Positions 35,449 through 47,412 are shown, counted from the first letter of the stretch. The stretch is 64,000 bases of DNA from Geosiphon pyriformis (GCA_016748015.1 JAAOMT010000054.1:34405-98404); one strand, 5' to 3'. The notes: generated by a model from the sequence alone, not told the origin. A program made the numbers and translations.

Positions 35449-36977
35449 ATAAATAATTATTCATACCTGCCACAATAATCAGAAAAATACTTTGAAGCAC
35501 ACAACAAAAATAATCTAAACTTTATTGAACTCAATCTTTTGTCCTCTTGTTTGATTTGCTTTTCCATTAAAAAACAATCCAGTAGACAATTCTAAGACTT
35601 TTGGAACTGGTTTTTGAATGAGCATTCAGCTAAAATCTATACAGTCTATACAACTTATTACATTGACCAAGCTTATTTTGAAGACAACTTTGAAGAAAAA
35701 AACAATATCAATCAACTTTTATATTCCACAACCTTTAAACAACAGCCTTTTGATTCTAAATATCTAAATCACCAAGTTTACATTTGAATTGCTGTCCATT
35801 AGCTAGTTGAAACACCCTTTGAAACAGAAAAAAAAGCTATCAAACTGCTCCTGTTTTTGATTTTTTCTCAAGTAAATCAGAACATTTCACACAAACAATT
35901 ACTTCTGAACTAATGGTTAATAACCCTATACAACAAAACATTCTGATTGCTCTCCAAGGCATACAAACTGCTTTAGAGTAAAAAAACAATATCCCATTAC
36001 CATTATTCAGAAGTAATACACAAGATCCAATTGAATAATTGAATAACTTTGAAAAAACTGCCACAGCCAACCAATATGATAATAAATACAAATTTTAAAT
36101 CATTGATGGCTATTTTTAAGGCTCTTCTGCTACTTGGTTCTTACAAAAAACCAATGCCAATGCTCAGCAAAAAATCATTAGATAGGCACCAACAAATATT
36201 AGAAAAGACAATATCTTTTTTACTACCCAGTTTGAAATAAAATTTAGAACTCCTATTTTGATATCCAAATGACACATGGAATTAGAAAAAAGAACCCAAA
36301 GTTCTGGTAAAGTTGTAACTAAATATGCCAAAGCAATTAGAAAGTTAATCAAGCAGATAGACTCTGAAAAAAACTGAACAGAAGAGCAGAAAACTTATTC
36401 TTTCACAAAAAGATTGAGAACTGATTTTTCATATGCTTTTTGGCCCTTTCTGGTCTTGAAAAACAATCTCACAATGGATATGGCCATTGAACTAGTCCAA
36501 CAAATTGAAAACAATCAAAGAATACACTTGAAATTCACACTTCCAGTTTTTGCTCTTGCTCCTCAAATGGCTGTCACTTTTTTTATTGTCCAAATTCCAG
36601 ATTCCAATAAACAATTAATAAATAGACTTACAGCCAATCTTGTCCAGCTATTAAAACTCTTAGCCCAAGCAGTTAGAAAAAATTAACAAACCTAAAGACC
36701 TAGATATGAATCCTATTTTAATCAGTCCCAGCAATCTTCTTATCAAAGACAACAAAATTGTGGCCCATCTGTGTGTTATTGCTGTGAATTAACTGGACAT
36801 TTTTCCAGAGATTACAACAATCTTCTTCTGCCTCCTTCAGCTCTTAGAAATAATGATAACCAAAACAACAGAACCAACAACAACAATGCTCCTAATCAAA
36901 GACCCAATCATGCCAATATCAATTTCTTTGAAGAGGATCTCTTAGTTAAAGCCACTGTTTATCAGCCTTTAAACTAG
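35449..36977 (+). pseudogene. gag: gag polyprotein, copy D
   Basis: This is collinear with the gag of A and B. The start codon is ATA instead of ATG. The N-terminal half has many stops and at least one indel, so the length is not a multiple of three. The core (MDMAIELVQQIENNQ) and the zinc knuckle at about 36774-36815 can be read, with the final Cys changed to Tyr (CYCCELTGHFSRDY). It ends VYQPLN and TAG at 36975-36977, like A. Confidence 0.8.
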
Positions 36978-37012
36978 TAGGTATACCTCCAAAGGGTGAA
37001 AGTACAAGTCAA
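36968..37012 (+). promoter_or_regulatory. Programmed -1 frameshift site, copy D
   Basis: CCT TTA AAC TAG TAG is identical to copy A at the heptamer (36968-36974). The downstream arms are changed to GTATAC and GTAC, so the stem found in A is weakened here. Confidence 0.7.
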
Positions 37013-39656
37013 TCAAAAAAAAACCTCTTTTATACTTTTAATTTAACTGATAATAATCATAACATGGATAAACTAGCAATCAACACTTTTAAATCAACAA
37101 AAAAAAAAGAAAGCCAAGATTGATTTCGTTTTAGACCCAAAAAAAGCATTCATATCAACTGTTAATAATAATAAGCCACCAAAAGCAAAAATTTTTAAGA
37201 ATTTTTCAAAGTTAGAACTCTCAAAAATAATACAAAAATCTGGTCCCTATTTTGTTGTCAAAGATCTTATAGAAACTTTAGCTTACATTACATTTGGTCA
37301 GTTAATAACCCATCCATAATTCAAAAAAAACCTTTACAAATCCTTAATCCCAAAGAAAAAAACACCAAAAACCAACAAATGTTCTCACCAAGTTAGACTT
37401 ATTGACAACAGCAATGTTATTTCTTTGATTTACAAAGCCCAAGTGGCTGGCTATTTTATTGATTTAATCTTAGATAGTGGATTATCTATCAGTGTAATTG
37501 CCAAACACTTTCTGAAAGCTATTAGAAAAAAAATTGATGAATTTTCCACTCAGTCTATAATCAATATATATAGTAACAAAAAGAAAAACCTGGGCATAGC
37601 CAAAGCTGTTTCTGTTCACATTAATAACATCAGCATTGAAACTGACATGGAAGTATTTGAAGCAAAAAAATATATCATCATTGTTAATAATAAGTGGCTT
37701 AAAAAAGCCAAAGCACTACTTGACTATAAACTTTGTGAACTAATTATCAGATGTAATAAAAAGTCTATTATGATTAAGTGTTATTATTGGACAACTCTCC
37801 TAGTACCCAAGCAAAAACAAGAAGAAAAACAATTAGATGAATCAGATAATGATGAGAATGATGAAGAAAAAGATCAAAAAAAGCAAGAAGAAACTGCTGA
37901 ACTCGTTTATACCATCTTCACTAACAATGGCAAGCCACTAGATAATATTAAAGCTAACAAAAAAAGAATCATGGTAAATGGCAAGCTGATTTGCTGGCCT
38001 TATTATGATATTCTCAGAAGAATTTTTGATAGAAAACCTAGCAAGAAAACCAAATACAGCTATTAGTGGCATGATTTTTGTATTAGATGCTAGTGCAATA
38101 AATCTTTGTATTCTTCTAGTAATAAATGCAAGTTCTGTCTAATTTATTACAAAGATTAGGAGCCAATTAGCCTAATACCAAGAGAAGAATTAAGAAAAGT
38201 ACAAAAGTCCTTTGAGAATGAATTACCTGAAATTCAATCACTTGTAGTAGAACAAAGAGAACTCTTCTCAAAAGAAAGAAAAATAGACATTGAAAATCTG
38301 TTGGCTAGAAATAGCCCAGTTATTTCAAAAGAAAATAATATTTTTGGATGAACTTATGTAATACAATATACTATTACCATCAGAGAAACTTGCTTTATCC
38401 ATTTAAAATCTTATTAATCCAATTAGCACAATGATGAATTCATCAAGAAAGAGATAACTCAAATAAAAAATCTTGGATTTATACAAAAAACCAAGAATGA
38501 ATAGGCTTTTCCAATTATAATAGTATTCAAGAAAGATAGAACTCTACACTTCTGTGTTGACTACTGTTAATTAAATATTATTACTATAAGAAACATATAT
38601 CTATTTTCCAAAATTGATGCAATACTAGACAAATTCAATAGTGCTGCTTTCTTCTTAACCATTGACTTAACTGCTAAATTCTGGCAAATAGAGATGAATT
38701 TAGAAAGTAGAAAGAAAACTGCTTTTATTACCAAGTATGGCATCTACAAATTCACAGTCATGTCTTTTGGTCTTACTAATGCTCCTTCTACTTTTCAATA
38801 TCTAATAGACAAAGTGTTTGAATCAATAAAAAAAAACTTTGTTTTGATCTATTTAGACGACATAATAGTATATTCAAAAACCTGGGATGAATACCTTGAA
38901 CACCTGCAAAAAGTTTTTGATCTTCTTAGAAATACTGGTCTTAAGATAAATTCAATCAAATTTTTCTTTGAACAACAATCCACCCAGTTTCTTGGTTATT
39001 TTATTACAAAAGATGAAATCTTTCCTGATTCAGCTAAAGTTAAAAAAGTTCAGAACATTAGACAACCAATGAATGTTTCTGAACTATGCTCTTTTCTTGG
39101 TTTGGCTTCTTACTATCACAAATTTATCAAAAATTTCTCCAAAATCGCTTTTTTTTTCAATTAGCTACTCAGAAAAAATGTTAATTATCATTGGAACACT
39201 TATTAACAAAAAGCTTTTGAAACTTTGAAGGAAAAACTTGTTACTGAACCAATTTTTAAACAATCTGATTTGGACCAATCTTTTATCCTATACACTAATA
39301 CATCTGATTATGAACTTGGTACTGTTCTCTCACAGAAAAATGAAGATGGCAAGGAACATGCTATAGCATATTTCAATAGAACCCTTACACCAGTAAAAAA
39401 AAACTATTCAGTTACTGAACAAGAATGCTTAGTAATAGTTTAAGCTATTAGTTACTAGGACCAATATCTTTTTGGTGTGAAATTCCTAATAATAACAGAT
39501 CATCAAGCCTTAGTTTGGCTGCACAATAAAAAGAAATTAGAACACAAATAAATAACTCACTAGATACTCCATCTGAATGAATTCGACTATAATATTCAAA
39601 ATTACAAAGGAGCAAATTATCAAAACACCAATGCTCTCTTTAGACTTATCATCTAG
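36968..39656 (+). pseudogene. pol: pol part 1 of copy D: protease, Cys ribbon, RT, RNase H
   Basis: The longest piece, 37425-38066, holds the protease with an intact LILDSGLSISVI site. A Cys ribbon (CIRC, then CKFC) is at about 38070-38145. RT is open at 38694-39164, with MSFGLTNAP and YLDDIIVYSKT, and RNase H continues to 39656. An indel in the A-rich Lys tract near 37095 and another between Cys ribbon and RT break the frame, and several Trp and Gln codons are stops. The protease would mature Gag-Pol. Confidence 0.82.
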
Positions 39657-39716
39657 TGATAATACAATCTTTCAACCAAACCAACTTAATTATTAGTAAT
39701 ACTCTTATAAACAAAC

Positions 39717-41035
39717 ATGATAATAGACTTGGACAACTACTCTGCCTTAATAGAATTTTTGAGTAAAGAACAATACCCACCAGAATACACTTGACAGCAA
39801 AAAGAATATTTGCATAAATAATCAAATTTCTATTTAATTTATCAAAACCAACTTTATAAAAGAAATAGAAAAGATTCTGACCATTCCCAAAAAGTCATTA
39901 AATTTGAAGAAAGAGAAATTGTGATCTACAACATATACACTAATCCATTAGCTGGACACTTTGAAAAAACAAAAACAATTCAGAAAACTTTAGCTCGTTA
40001 TTATTGGCCTATCTTAGAAAAAAATATTGCTGAGTACATCAAAACCTGTAACACCTGCCAAAAAAAAAACAAATCCAATTGAAAAAAAGATATCTATTTA
40101 ATCTCTGTTGGCCAACTATTTGATAGAATTGGTATAGATATTGTTGAATTCTTAACAATAATTCTTAATAACAATAGATATATTATTACAGTTACTAATT
40201 ATCTTACAAAGTAGATAGAAGCAAGAGCCACTCAGATTAAACAGCAGTTTCAATAACCAATTTCATATATGAAAATATTATCTGCCATTATGGCTGTCCC
40301 AAAAAACTTTTATCTGATAGAGGAAGAGCTTTTTTCAGTACACTAGTTAAAGAACTTTGTAGAAAAATAGGAATATATTATAAACTTTCCTCTCTTTACC
40401 ATTCTTAAACAAATGGCTTAGTAAAATGTTTTAATAAAACACTATGTGAAATCTTAGCCAAAACCAGTGAAAAAACAAACTTATGGAACAAAATACTGCC
40501 TTCAGTTTTGTTTGCTTATAGAACTGTAAATTATGACATAACAAGTTATGAACCTTTTTATCTGCTCTATGAATACATAACAACACTACTAATAGAAACT
40601 AACATTAAAACAATATCTTTTGAAGAAATCACAATAGAAAATTATAAAAACATTTTGCAAAAAAAACTTGGTACTATTCTTGACTTCTTGGTAGAAGCAT
40701 GAATAATTGTCTTTGAAAAGATAAAACAGTTTCAAGAAAAACTTATGAAAAAAAAAACTTATAAAACACTTTCCTTAAGTATTGATGACTTAATATTGAA
40801 ATATCATTCAAACAAAGACAATGTTTATGGTGATAAATTCTTTAGCCAATAGAAAAGATCTTTTTTAGTCAACAAAGTTTTGAACAATGGTTTTTATATT
40901 TTTCAAGATTAATTCAAAACAATCTTTAATAATTGTCTTATTTATGGTATATGACTCAAAAAATATCATAAATAACTTGATTGGTTGCCTATTGTAATAA
41001 TACCAACTCAAATAATCAACAAAAATTAAGTATAA
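39717..41035 (+). pseudogene. int: Integrase, copy D
   Basis: It starts at ATG 39717 and ends at TAA 41033-41035, the same stop as copy B. Zinc-binding residues (CNTCQ, about 40050) and a core with IGIDIVEF (about 40128) and SDRGRAFF (40315) are readable. The TNGLVKCFNK segment is at 40410, and KVLNNGFYIFQD in the C-terminal domain near 40880. One or more indels and over ten stops are present. In this copy the initial register equals that of RNase H because of a small deletion between them. Confidence 0.78.
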
Positions 41036-41076
41036 ATAAATACACTATTCTCAAAACAAAGATATCTTCAATTAAC

Positions 41077-41733
41077 ATGAATAATTATTTTCTAAATCAA
41101 AACATTCAAAATGCCTTTTATACTCTTCATAAGTATTGGATCAAAAACTATCTAAATACTACTCTGACTATTGGAAAACAGACCACTATAACTGATAATA
41201 GTAGAACACATACTGTTATTAGACCAAAGAAAACTACTACTAAAAGAAAAAAAATTGATAGCAAAATGGATAAATATCTGTTAAAAAATATAACAGCAGC
41301 TATACTTCTACTTTCCAGTACAATTAGAAAAACACTCCAAGAAATCTTGCTCATAGACAAAAACTTGTCATATAGAAGACAATTAAAACTCTATGGTTGT
41401 CTTGGTAAAATTATAGAGAACATGAAACTAATAAAGAAAACAACTTTAGAGATACAAGCAGAAATTTTGGGCATTATACAATTAGATGTCTCATGAGTTT
41501 TAACTATTGTTAAAAAAACCAAAACTCTAATACAAAGATTTGGTCTCTTGGATACAAAATTCATTTTGCCTCAAATATTATACACTTTATTCACCAAAGA
41601 TTTTAATAAACTAGTTAGTTTTAAATTAGACAAAATTTTTCAAATAGATTATTCCATAAATAGCTTGATTTTGCTAGAGCTTAATCTCTTTGGAGAAGAT
41701 AATGTTATGGTTAAAACTCATATTTTTTATTAG
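41077..41733 (+). pseudogene. Third ORF, copy D
   Basis: The frame is exactly 657 bp, the same as copy A, with one TGA at 41494-41496 (CGA Arg in B/A equivalents). It starts MNNYFLNQNIQNAFYTLH and ends inside the LTR. Conservation of start, length and stop in A and D supports a real protein. No recognised domain. Confidence 0.7.
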
Positions 41734-42419
41734 TTATCACATGTATTAACCACTCTATTTTTAGATAGTAATTATTGATCTGATTAATGACCTGATTATT
41801 GACCTAATTATTGATCTAATCATTAACTTGATCATTGACTTGATCATTGACTTGATCATTGACCTAGTCATTGATCTGATTATTAACCACTTTTAATAGT
41901 TATATAGGCAATAAATTTCTTAGCTGTAAAAAAACATGTCAGGAATTAAGGAAATAAAATAAATAAAATAACAACTTTTATCACAATTCTTTTTTTATTA
42001 CTAATTTTCCTTTTCCTACTTTTAAGTATCTGAACATCTTAGAATAAAAAATTACTTGTTGGTTATTCTCTACTTTTTTTTGAAATATGTAATTGTAACA
42101 TTTGAAAATTATTGAATAAAACATAACTGAAGAATACATCTAATATTTAATATTGAATTCTAAGAATGCCAATATAAGGCATAGAATTATACCAGTGTGT
42201 GATTATTTGTTGACAGTATGGACTATCTCTTTACCTTCAGATTTCCAGTTATTTTTTGAAAAGTATAGTGACTGAGATATTTTATGAAACTGATCTCACA
42301 CATTAAATTCATACTTATTCAATTTGCTCTTTGAAATTGAATTTTTTTTGATTTCTTTCATTATTCTACAATCTTGTTTTTTTTTGCTATTTGTTAGCTT
42401 GTTACTTCAATCTGTAACA
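41703..42419 (+). repeat. 3' LTR of copy D
   Basis: This 717-bp LTR runs from TGTTATGG to TGTAACA, with nine 12-bp iterons near 41778-41888. Its flank is GTAG, then the remainder of copy C. Confidence 0.9.
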
Positions 42420-42423
42420 GTAG

Positions 42424-43048
42424 TAACAGATTACCAAGCCTTGGTTTGGCTATATAATAAGAAAAAACTAAAACACAAACAAATAACTTGCTAAATATTT
42501 TACCTAAATAAATTTGACTATAATATACAATATTGCAATAAAGCTTATTATCAAAACACTAATGCTTTTTTTAAACTTATTATCCAGTAATAATACAACT
42601 TTCTCAAAACAAACCAACTTAATTATTAATAACTTTTTCTTAAACAAACACAATAATTGATTTGAACAACTATTCTGCTTTAATAGAATTTTTGGGTAAA
42701 AAACAATATTTATTAAATTATAATTGACAGCAAAAAAAATATTTGTGCAAACAATCAAATTTCTATTTGATTTGTTAGAACCAACTTTACAAAAAAAATA
42801 GAAAAAATTCTAACTGCTCTTAGAAAATCATCAGATTTAAAAAAAAAGATCTTATAATCTATAACATATATATTAATCTATTAGCTAAAGACTTTAAAAA
42901 AACAAAAACAATTCAAAAAACTCTTACTTACTATTATTGGCCTACTTTGAAAAAAGACATTACTGAATATATCAAAATTTGTAATATTTGTCAAAGAAAA
43001 AAAAAACCCAATTACAAAGAAGACATTTATTTAATCTCTGTTAATTAA
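42424..43048 (+). pseudogene. RNase H end and integrase zinc region of copy C
   Basis: The sequence resumes copy C exactly where D interrupted it (ACAGATTACCAAGCC against ACAGATCATCAAGCC in A). It continues through the RNase H end and the RNase H-integrase junction to the integrase N-terminus with CNICQR at about 42990. Element E is inserted at the end after TCAT. A further 53 bp of copy C integrase follow E at 46343-46395. Confidence 0.78.
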
Positions 43049-43052
43049 TCAT

Positions 43053-44043
43053 TGTTATCCAAGTAGAAAAACCAAAAAGCTATAGAAAAACATGACAAAA
43101 AAATGTGACAAAAAAAACGTGATACAACTTGAGGTAACACAAAACAAATATAAGCAATAGCTAACAATAATGAGCAATAGCTAGCAATAATGAGCAATAG
43201 CTAGTAATAATGAACAATAGCTAGCAATAACAAGCAATAGCTAGCAATAATAAGCAATAGCTAGCAATAACAAAACAATAGCTAGCAATAGTGAAGCAAT
43301 CAAAAGAAATTCTGTAGAACAAAAAAAATGTATAAAAACAAGTAGCTGTAGAAGTTAAAAAGACATCTAAAGAGAAAATTAGACTTTCAAAAGTTAATTA
43401 GACTCTCAAAGTCAATTAGATTTACAGGCCATAATTATTAAATACTCCTTCTTTCAAGAATAGTTGCTATCAACCAAAATAAAATTATATTAATAAAATA
43501 TCTCTTCAATTCTTTAAATCTATATTATTATTCACTATTTAATCTGCTGGCACAATAGCTCTTGATTATGGCTATTAACAGGACACTTATTTTTTATTTT
43601 ATTTTCTTTATTTCTTTATTTTTCTTTTATTTCCTTTTATTTTCTTTTATTTTCTTTATTTTTCTCTTATGGAATGGCAACATAGAAAAATTGACTGTCT
43701 GGGAATAGACTTTGTGATAGCCTGGTAAAAGAAAAAAGCTTTTCCTAGGTTTTTGGATATTAACATTATCTTGATAGTTTATCAAAAGAGCAAAAAGACA
43801 ACACTAAACCCTAACAACTATGCTTGTTAGCTTGAAAAAGAAAGCTTACCATTATAAGAAGTTACAATCAGCGAAAACCAAAACTCTGTGCCTTATAACC
43901 AAAGAACTCAACAGATAAATTTTCATTCAGAAAAGACCTTCAGAGACTAATAAACATCAATCCTGTGAAAAACATACAACCTTAGAATACTAAATTAAAG
44001 CACTAAACATTACCACCATATCCCACCAAGTTTACTCATAACA
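43053..44043 (+). repeat. 5' LTR of element E
   Basis: The LTR starts TGTTATCCAAG and ends CTCATAACA. It holds seven units of a 20-bp repeat (AGCAATAGCTAGCAATAATG) at about 43153-43300; the second LTR holds three. A long TTTATTTTC-rich tract is near 43585-43670. Confidence 0.88.
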
Positions 44044-44045
44044 TT

Positions 44046-44064
44046 TGGTGCTCCCTGTAAGGTT
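44046..44064 (+). other. tRNA primer binding site, element E
   Basis: TGGTGCTCCCTGTAAGGTT, two bases after the LTR; one transition from copy A of family 1. Confidence 0.8.
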
Positions 44065-44176
44065 ATAAATTCACAGAAACCAAGTCTTCCAGAAATTTAC
44101 AAAAGTAAAAGACCAAGAGAAAACAAGAGAAAAATTACTTAAGATTCATAAAATCCTTATTTTAGCATTTTTTTTG

Positions 44177-44819
44177 AAAAACTTGTTAAATTAAAACTCT
44201 GATTATTCAAAATCCAATCATTAAAACCCCAAACATTTGAAACTTACCTTTGATAAACTTGAAAAACTCATTAAATTAAAATTTTGATTATTCAAAACTC
44301 GATCATTAAAACCCAAACATTTAAAACTTATCTTTAATAAATTCATAAAACTTATTAAATTAAAACTCCAATTATTCAAGACCCAATCGTTCAAAAACTC
44401 ATTAAAATTAAAAACTCCAAAAATTATTCAAAACCTGATAATTCCAACTCTGCTATCATATAAAAAACTTACCTTCAATAAACTCATTAAATTAAAAACT
44501 CCAAAAGTTATTCAAAACCTAATAATTCCAATCCTGCTATCATATAAAGAAACTTACCTTTGATAAAACTCGTTAAACTCCGATTCTTCAAGATCTGATA
44601 GTTCAAAATCCAAACATTTAAAACCTGATAAATCCCAACTCTATTAGTGTAGAAAGAAACTTATCTTTGGTAAAACTTGTTAAAATTAAAACTCTGACTT
44701 GATCATTCAAAACCTGAACATTCAAAACCTGATAAGTTCAACCTTACTATTGTACAAAAAAACTTATCTCAGATAAAACCCATCAAATCTCTAGAAATTC
44801 AAAACTCCAATTATTTAAA
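44177..44819 (+). repeat. Tandem repeat block inside element E (about 80-105 bp units)
   Basis: Six to seven imperfect units are each built from AAACTTACCTTTGATAAAAC, a CATTAAATTAAAACTC segment, ATTATTCAAAACC and (in later units) CCAACTCTGCTATCATATAA. Unit length varies because internal subrepeats differ in number. No coding frame runs through it. It occupies the place of gag and the start of pol. Confidence 0.8.
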
Positions 44820-45083
44820 GACCTGTTGGAAGAATTCCAGAAAAAAACTACCCAGATTCATACTTATCTGTGTGAAGACTGTCTTTTTTTGTACCAAAAA
44901 TCAGTGCTGAGAAAGTGTTAATATGAAAAAGACTTAGAAAAGAAAAAGAAATTTGAGAATCAGCAGTACTAAAATTGATCAACAAATCATCAAAACTTAC
45001 CTGACAGTTCCAAGTCACAATCTACTTCCACACATTATATATTTGAATTCCAAAGAAGACAAGCCAATCAATAAAAATCAGAA

Positions 45084-45329
45084 TTGGAACTTAATCCTGA
45101 TTCAAACTCCACTGATAATAACAACAATGATTCAAACTCCACCAATAATAACAACAACAATTTAACCTCTGCTTCAAACACCAAACAATATATTACACTT
45201 TTAGATCTTACAATAGAGCAAAGATTAACTCAATTCAGTGATAATAATGAGAGCATTATGGCTGAATGTGCACATAATATGAATACAGGATTTGAAATTA
45301 GATATCTTGAACAGACTCTTATAGTTTAA
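45084..45329 (+). CDS. Short frame in element E related to the end of the F third ORF
   Basis: An 81-codon frame includes an Asn-rich tract and then KQYITLLDLTIEQRL. Just after its stop the same frame continues and ends near the polypurine tract with FAGAQF, which corresponds to FTEAQF at the end of the post-integrase region of element F. It is therefore probably the remaining C-terminal part of the family 2 third ORF rather than an independent gene. The ATG is a convenience choice, since no upstream evidence fixes the start. Confidence 0.4.
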   Translation: MELNPDSNSTDNNNNDSNSTNNNNNNLTSASNTKQYITLLDLTIEQRLTQFSDNNESIMAECAHNMNTGFEIRYLEQTLIV

Positions 45330-45448
45330 AAACACCATTTACATACCAAAATAGATTTAAAAATAGCAATAGAAATTATGGCAACAACATGGAGACAAAA
45401 AAAAATAGATAATTTTGCAGGAGCTCAATTTTAAAAAGGGAAGGATAA

Positions 45449-46338
45449 TGTTACCTGAGTAAAAAAACCAAAAAGCTATGAAAAAACATGACAAAGAAAC
45501 ATGACAAAAAAAATGCAGTACAACTTGAAGTAACATAAAACAAACATGAGCAATAGCTAGCAATAACAAGCAATAGCTAGCAATAATAAAACAATAGCTA
45601 GCAATAGTAAAGCAATCAAAAGCAATTCTGTAGAACAAAAAAATGTATAAAAACAAGTAGCTATAGAAGTTAAAAAGACATCCAGAGAGAAAATTAGACT
45701 TTCAGGAGTTAATTAAACTCTCAAAGTCAATTAGATTTACAGGCCATAATTATTAAATATTCTTTCTTTCAAGAATAATTGTTATCAACCGAAATGGAAT
45801 TATACTAATAAAATATCTCTTCAATTCTTCAAATCCATGTTATTATCTACTACTTAACCTGCTGGCACAATAGCTCTTGATCATGGTTATTAACAGAACA
45901 CTTATTTTTTATTTTATTTTCTTTATTTCTTTATTTTTCTTTTATTTTTTTTATTTTTCTCTTATGAAGCAGCAACATAGGAAAATTGACTGTCTGAGAA
46001 TAGACTTTGTGATAGTCTGATAAAAGAGGGAAGCTCCCCCTAAGTTTTTGGATATTAATATTATCTTGATAACTTACCAGAAGAACGAAAAGACAATGTT
46101 GGACCCTAATGACTGTGCTCATTAGCTTGAAAAAAAAAGCTTACCATTATAAGAAGTTGCAATTAGTGAAAACCAAAACTTTGTGTCTTATAACCAAAGA
46201 ATTCAATGAGTAAATTTTCATCCAGAAAAGACCTTCAGAGACTGATAAACATCAACTCTGTGAAAAATATACAATCTTAGAATACTAAATTAAAGCACCA
46301 AACATTATCATCATACTCCACCAAGTTTACTTGTAATA
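45449..46338 (+). repeat. 3' LTR of element E
   Basis: This 890-bp LTR starts TGTTACCTGAG and ends TGTAATA. It has three units of the 20-bp repeat at about 45545-45610. It is followed by the duplicated target TTAT and copy C integrase. Confidence 0.87.
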
Positions 46339-46592
46339 TTATTTAACAGAATTGATATAAATGTTGTTAGATCTTTAATAATAACTTTTTTTTTGTTTAA
46401 TATATAATTATACTAGTTATTTATTAATTTTGTTTACTAAATTATAATGTTTTTATAAAGCCAGCTTATCTAATAATACAAAAATCACAAGATATGGCTA
46501 ACTATAAGTAGAAAGCTCTAATTATATACTAGTACTATTTAAGTTATCTAATGTATTAAGCATATTTAATTTATATATCTTACTTATAATGC

Positions 46593-47223
46593 TATTATGA
46601 TTAAAACTCATACTTTTTATTAGTTATCATATGTATTAGTCACTAATGTTTAGATAGTGATTATTGACTTGGTTATTGACCATTTTCAATAGCTATATAA
46701 GCAATAAATCTCTTAACTGTAGAAAAACATAATCAAAATAACAAAATAAAACCCATTATTAATTACTTTCTTTTATATTGCTTATTTCCTTTTTTCTACT
46801 TTTAAGTATCTAAACATCTTGGAATAAAAGATTACTTGTTGGCATTCACATATCTTATTTTTTCTTCTTCTTGATTTGTATTATTAAAATTAGCCTAAAA
46901 AGCAATTGCTTGCTTTTGTGATTTATTGTATAAAATAATGATTAAAAAGCACAACAATACTTGTTATTGATTCTAAAAATTGCTGAATTGAGACATAGAA
47001 TAATAGCAGCAGTATTATTTTGTTAACAATCGCAGACTATTTTTCTATCTTCAAATTTCTAGAAAAGATTTGCAACAGTGATTTTTATGAGACTAATCAT
47101 GCATATTAAATTCTTATTTATTCAATTCACTTTCCTATTGTAATTCTCTCTTTGATTATTTCTATTATTCTACAATTCTGTTCTTTTTTACTATTTATTA
47201 GCTTATTACTCCAATCTATAATA
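46593..47223 (+). repeat. Solo LTR of family 1 (divergent subfamily)
   Basis: This is a single 631-bp LTR from TATTATGATT (consensus TGTTATG) to TATAATA, flanked by ATGC at 46589-46592 and 47224-47227. The paralogous sequence at 50590-50620 lacks it, giving an empty-site control. Only about one 12-bp iteron is present. Confidence 0.85.
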
Positions 47224-47361
47224 ATGCTAATAAGCTTATAACTATTTTTAACAAAACTACTTATCCACTTAGCAATCTAATTAGGATCAGATTTGATAAT
47301 TGAAAGCTAAACTGTTTATAATTCTATTATTCTGTCAAAAGTGTTATTATAAACTGAGAAA

Positions 47362-47363
<2 letters not shown>

Positions 47364-47393
<30 letters not shown>

Positions 47394-47412
47394 TATATTA
47401 TTATCATCAAAT
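47364..47412. repeat. (TTA)n microsatellite in ORF1 fragment H
   Basis: About 15 TTA/ATT triplets. On the minus strand these read as Asn codons of the ORF1 protein, as in the longer tract at 50739-50872. Confidence 0.85.

Larger units (their letters stand above)
34647..42419 (+). mobile_element. Family 1 Ty3/gypsy retrotransposon, copy D (complete, nested in C)
   Basis: This is a complete 7,773-bp element inserted into the RNase H region of copy C. The flanks are GTAA (34643-34646) and GTAG (42420-42423), a 4-bp duplication with one transition. Removing D restores GTAATAACAGAT, the sequence in copy A. All parts of family 1 are present. D is the only copy that keeps the protease DSG motif, and it also keeps YLDD in RT, but it has lost the gag start codon and carries several indels and stops. 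Confidence 0.92.
43053..46338 (+). mobile_element. Family 2 non-autonomous LTR element E (no pol)
   Basis: Two LTRs of 991 and 890 bp flank only 1,405 bp of internal DNA. The target duplication is TCAT (43049-43052) and TTAT (46339-46342), one transition apart; joining the flanks restores copy C. The internal region has the same primer site as F and a polypurine tract, AAAAAGGGAAGGATAA, before 45449. It has no protease, RT or integrase. A block of tandem repeats fills its first half and a short frame its second half. It must depend on enzymes from F-like elements. Confidence 0.85.
29911..46395 (+). mobile_element. Family 1 gypsy element, copy C (most decayed; interrupted by D and E)
   Basis: A left LTR, mutated primer site, gag, protease and RT/RNase H run to 34646. 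Element D interrupts RNase H, and C resumes at 42424 to the integrase zinc region. Element E interrupts it at 43053, and C resumes at 46343-46395 before ending in the integrase core. The 3' half is missing; the break is joined to an ORF1-type LINE. Relative to A, B and D nearly every difference is C-to-T or G-to-A, and the coding frames are destroyed. Confidence 0.82.

Noticed and set aside
43153-43300. The regularly spaced 20-bp repeats as a CRISPR array
   Set aside because: Units are contiguous with no unique spacers, lie in an LTR and occur in a eukaryotic genome.
1-46395. Classical CpA-directed RIP as the sole explanation of decay
   Set aside because: Many CA dinucleotides survive in the oldest copy C, while C before T and G between A residues are often changed.
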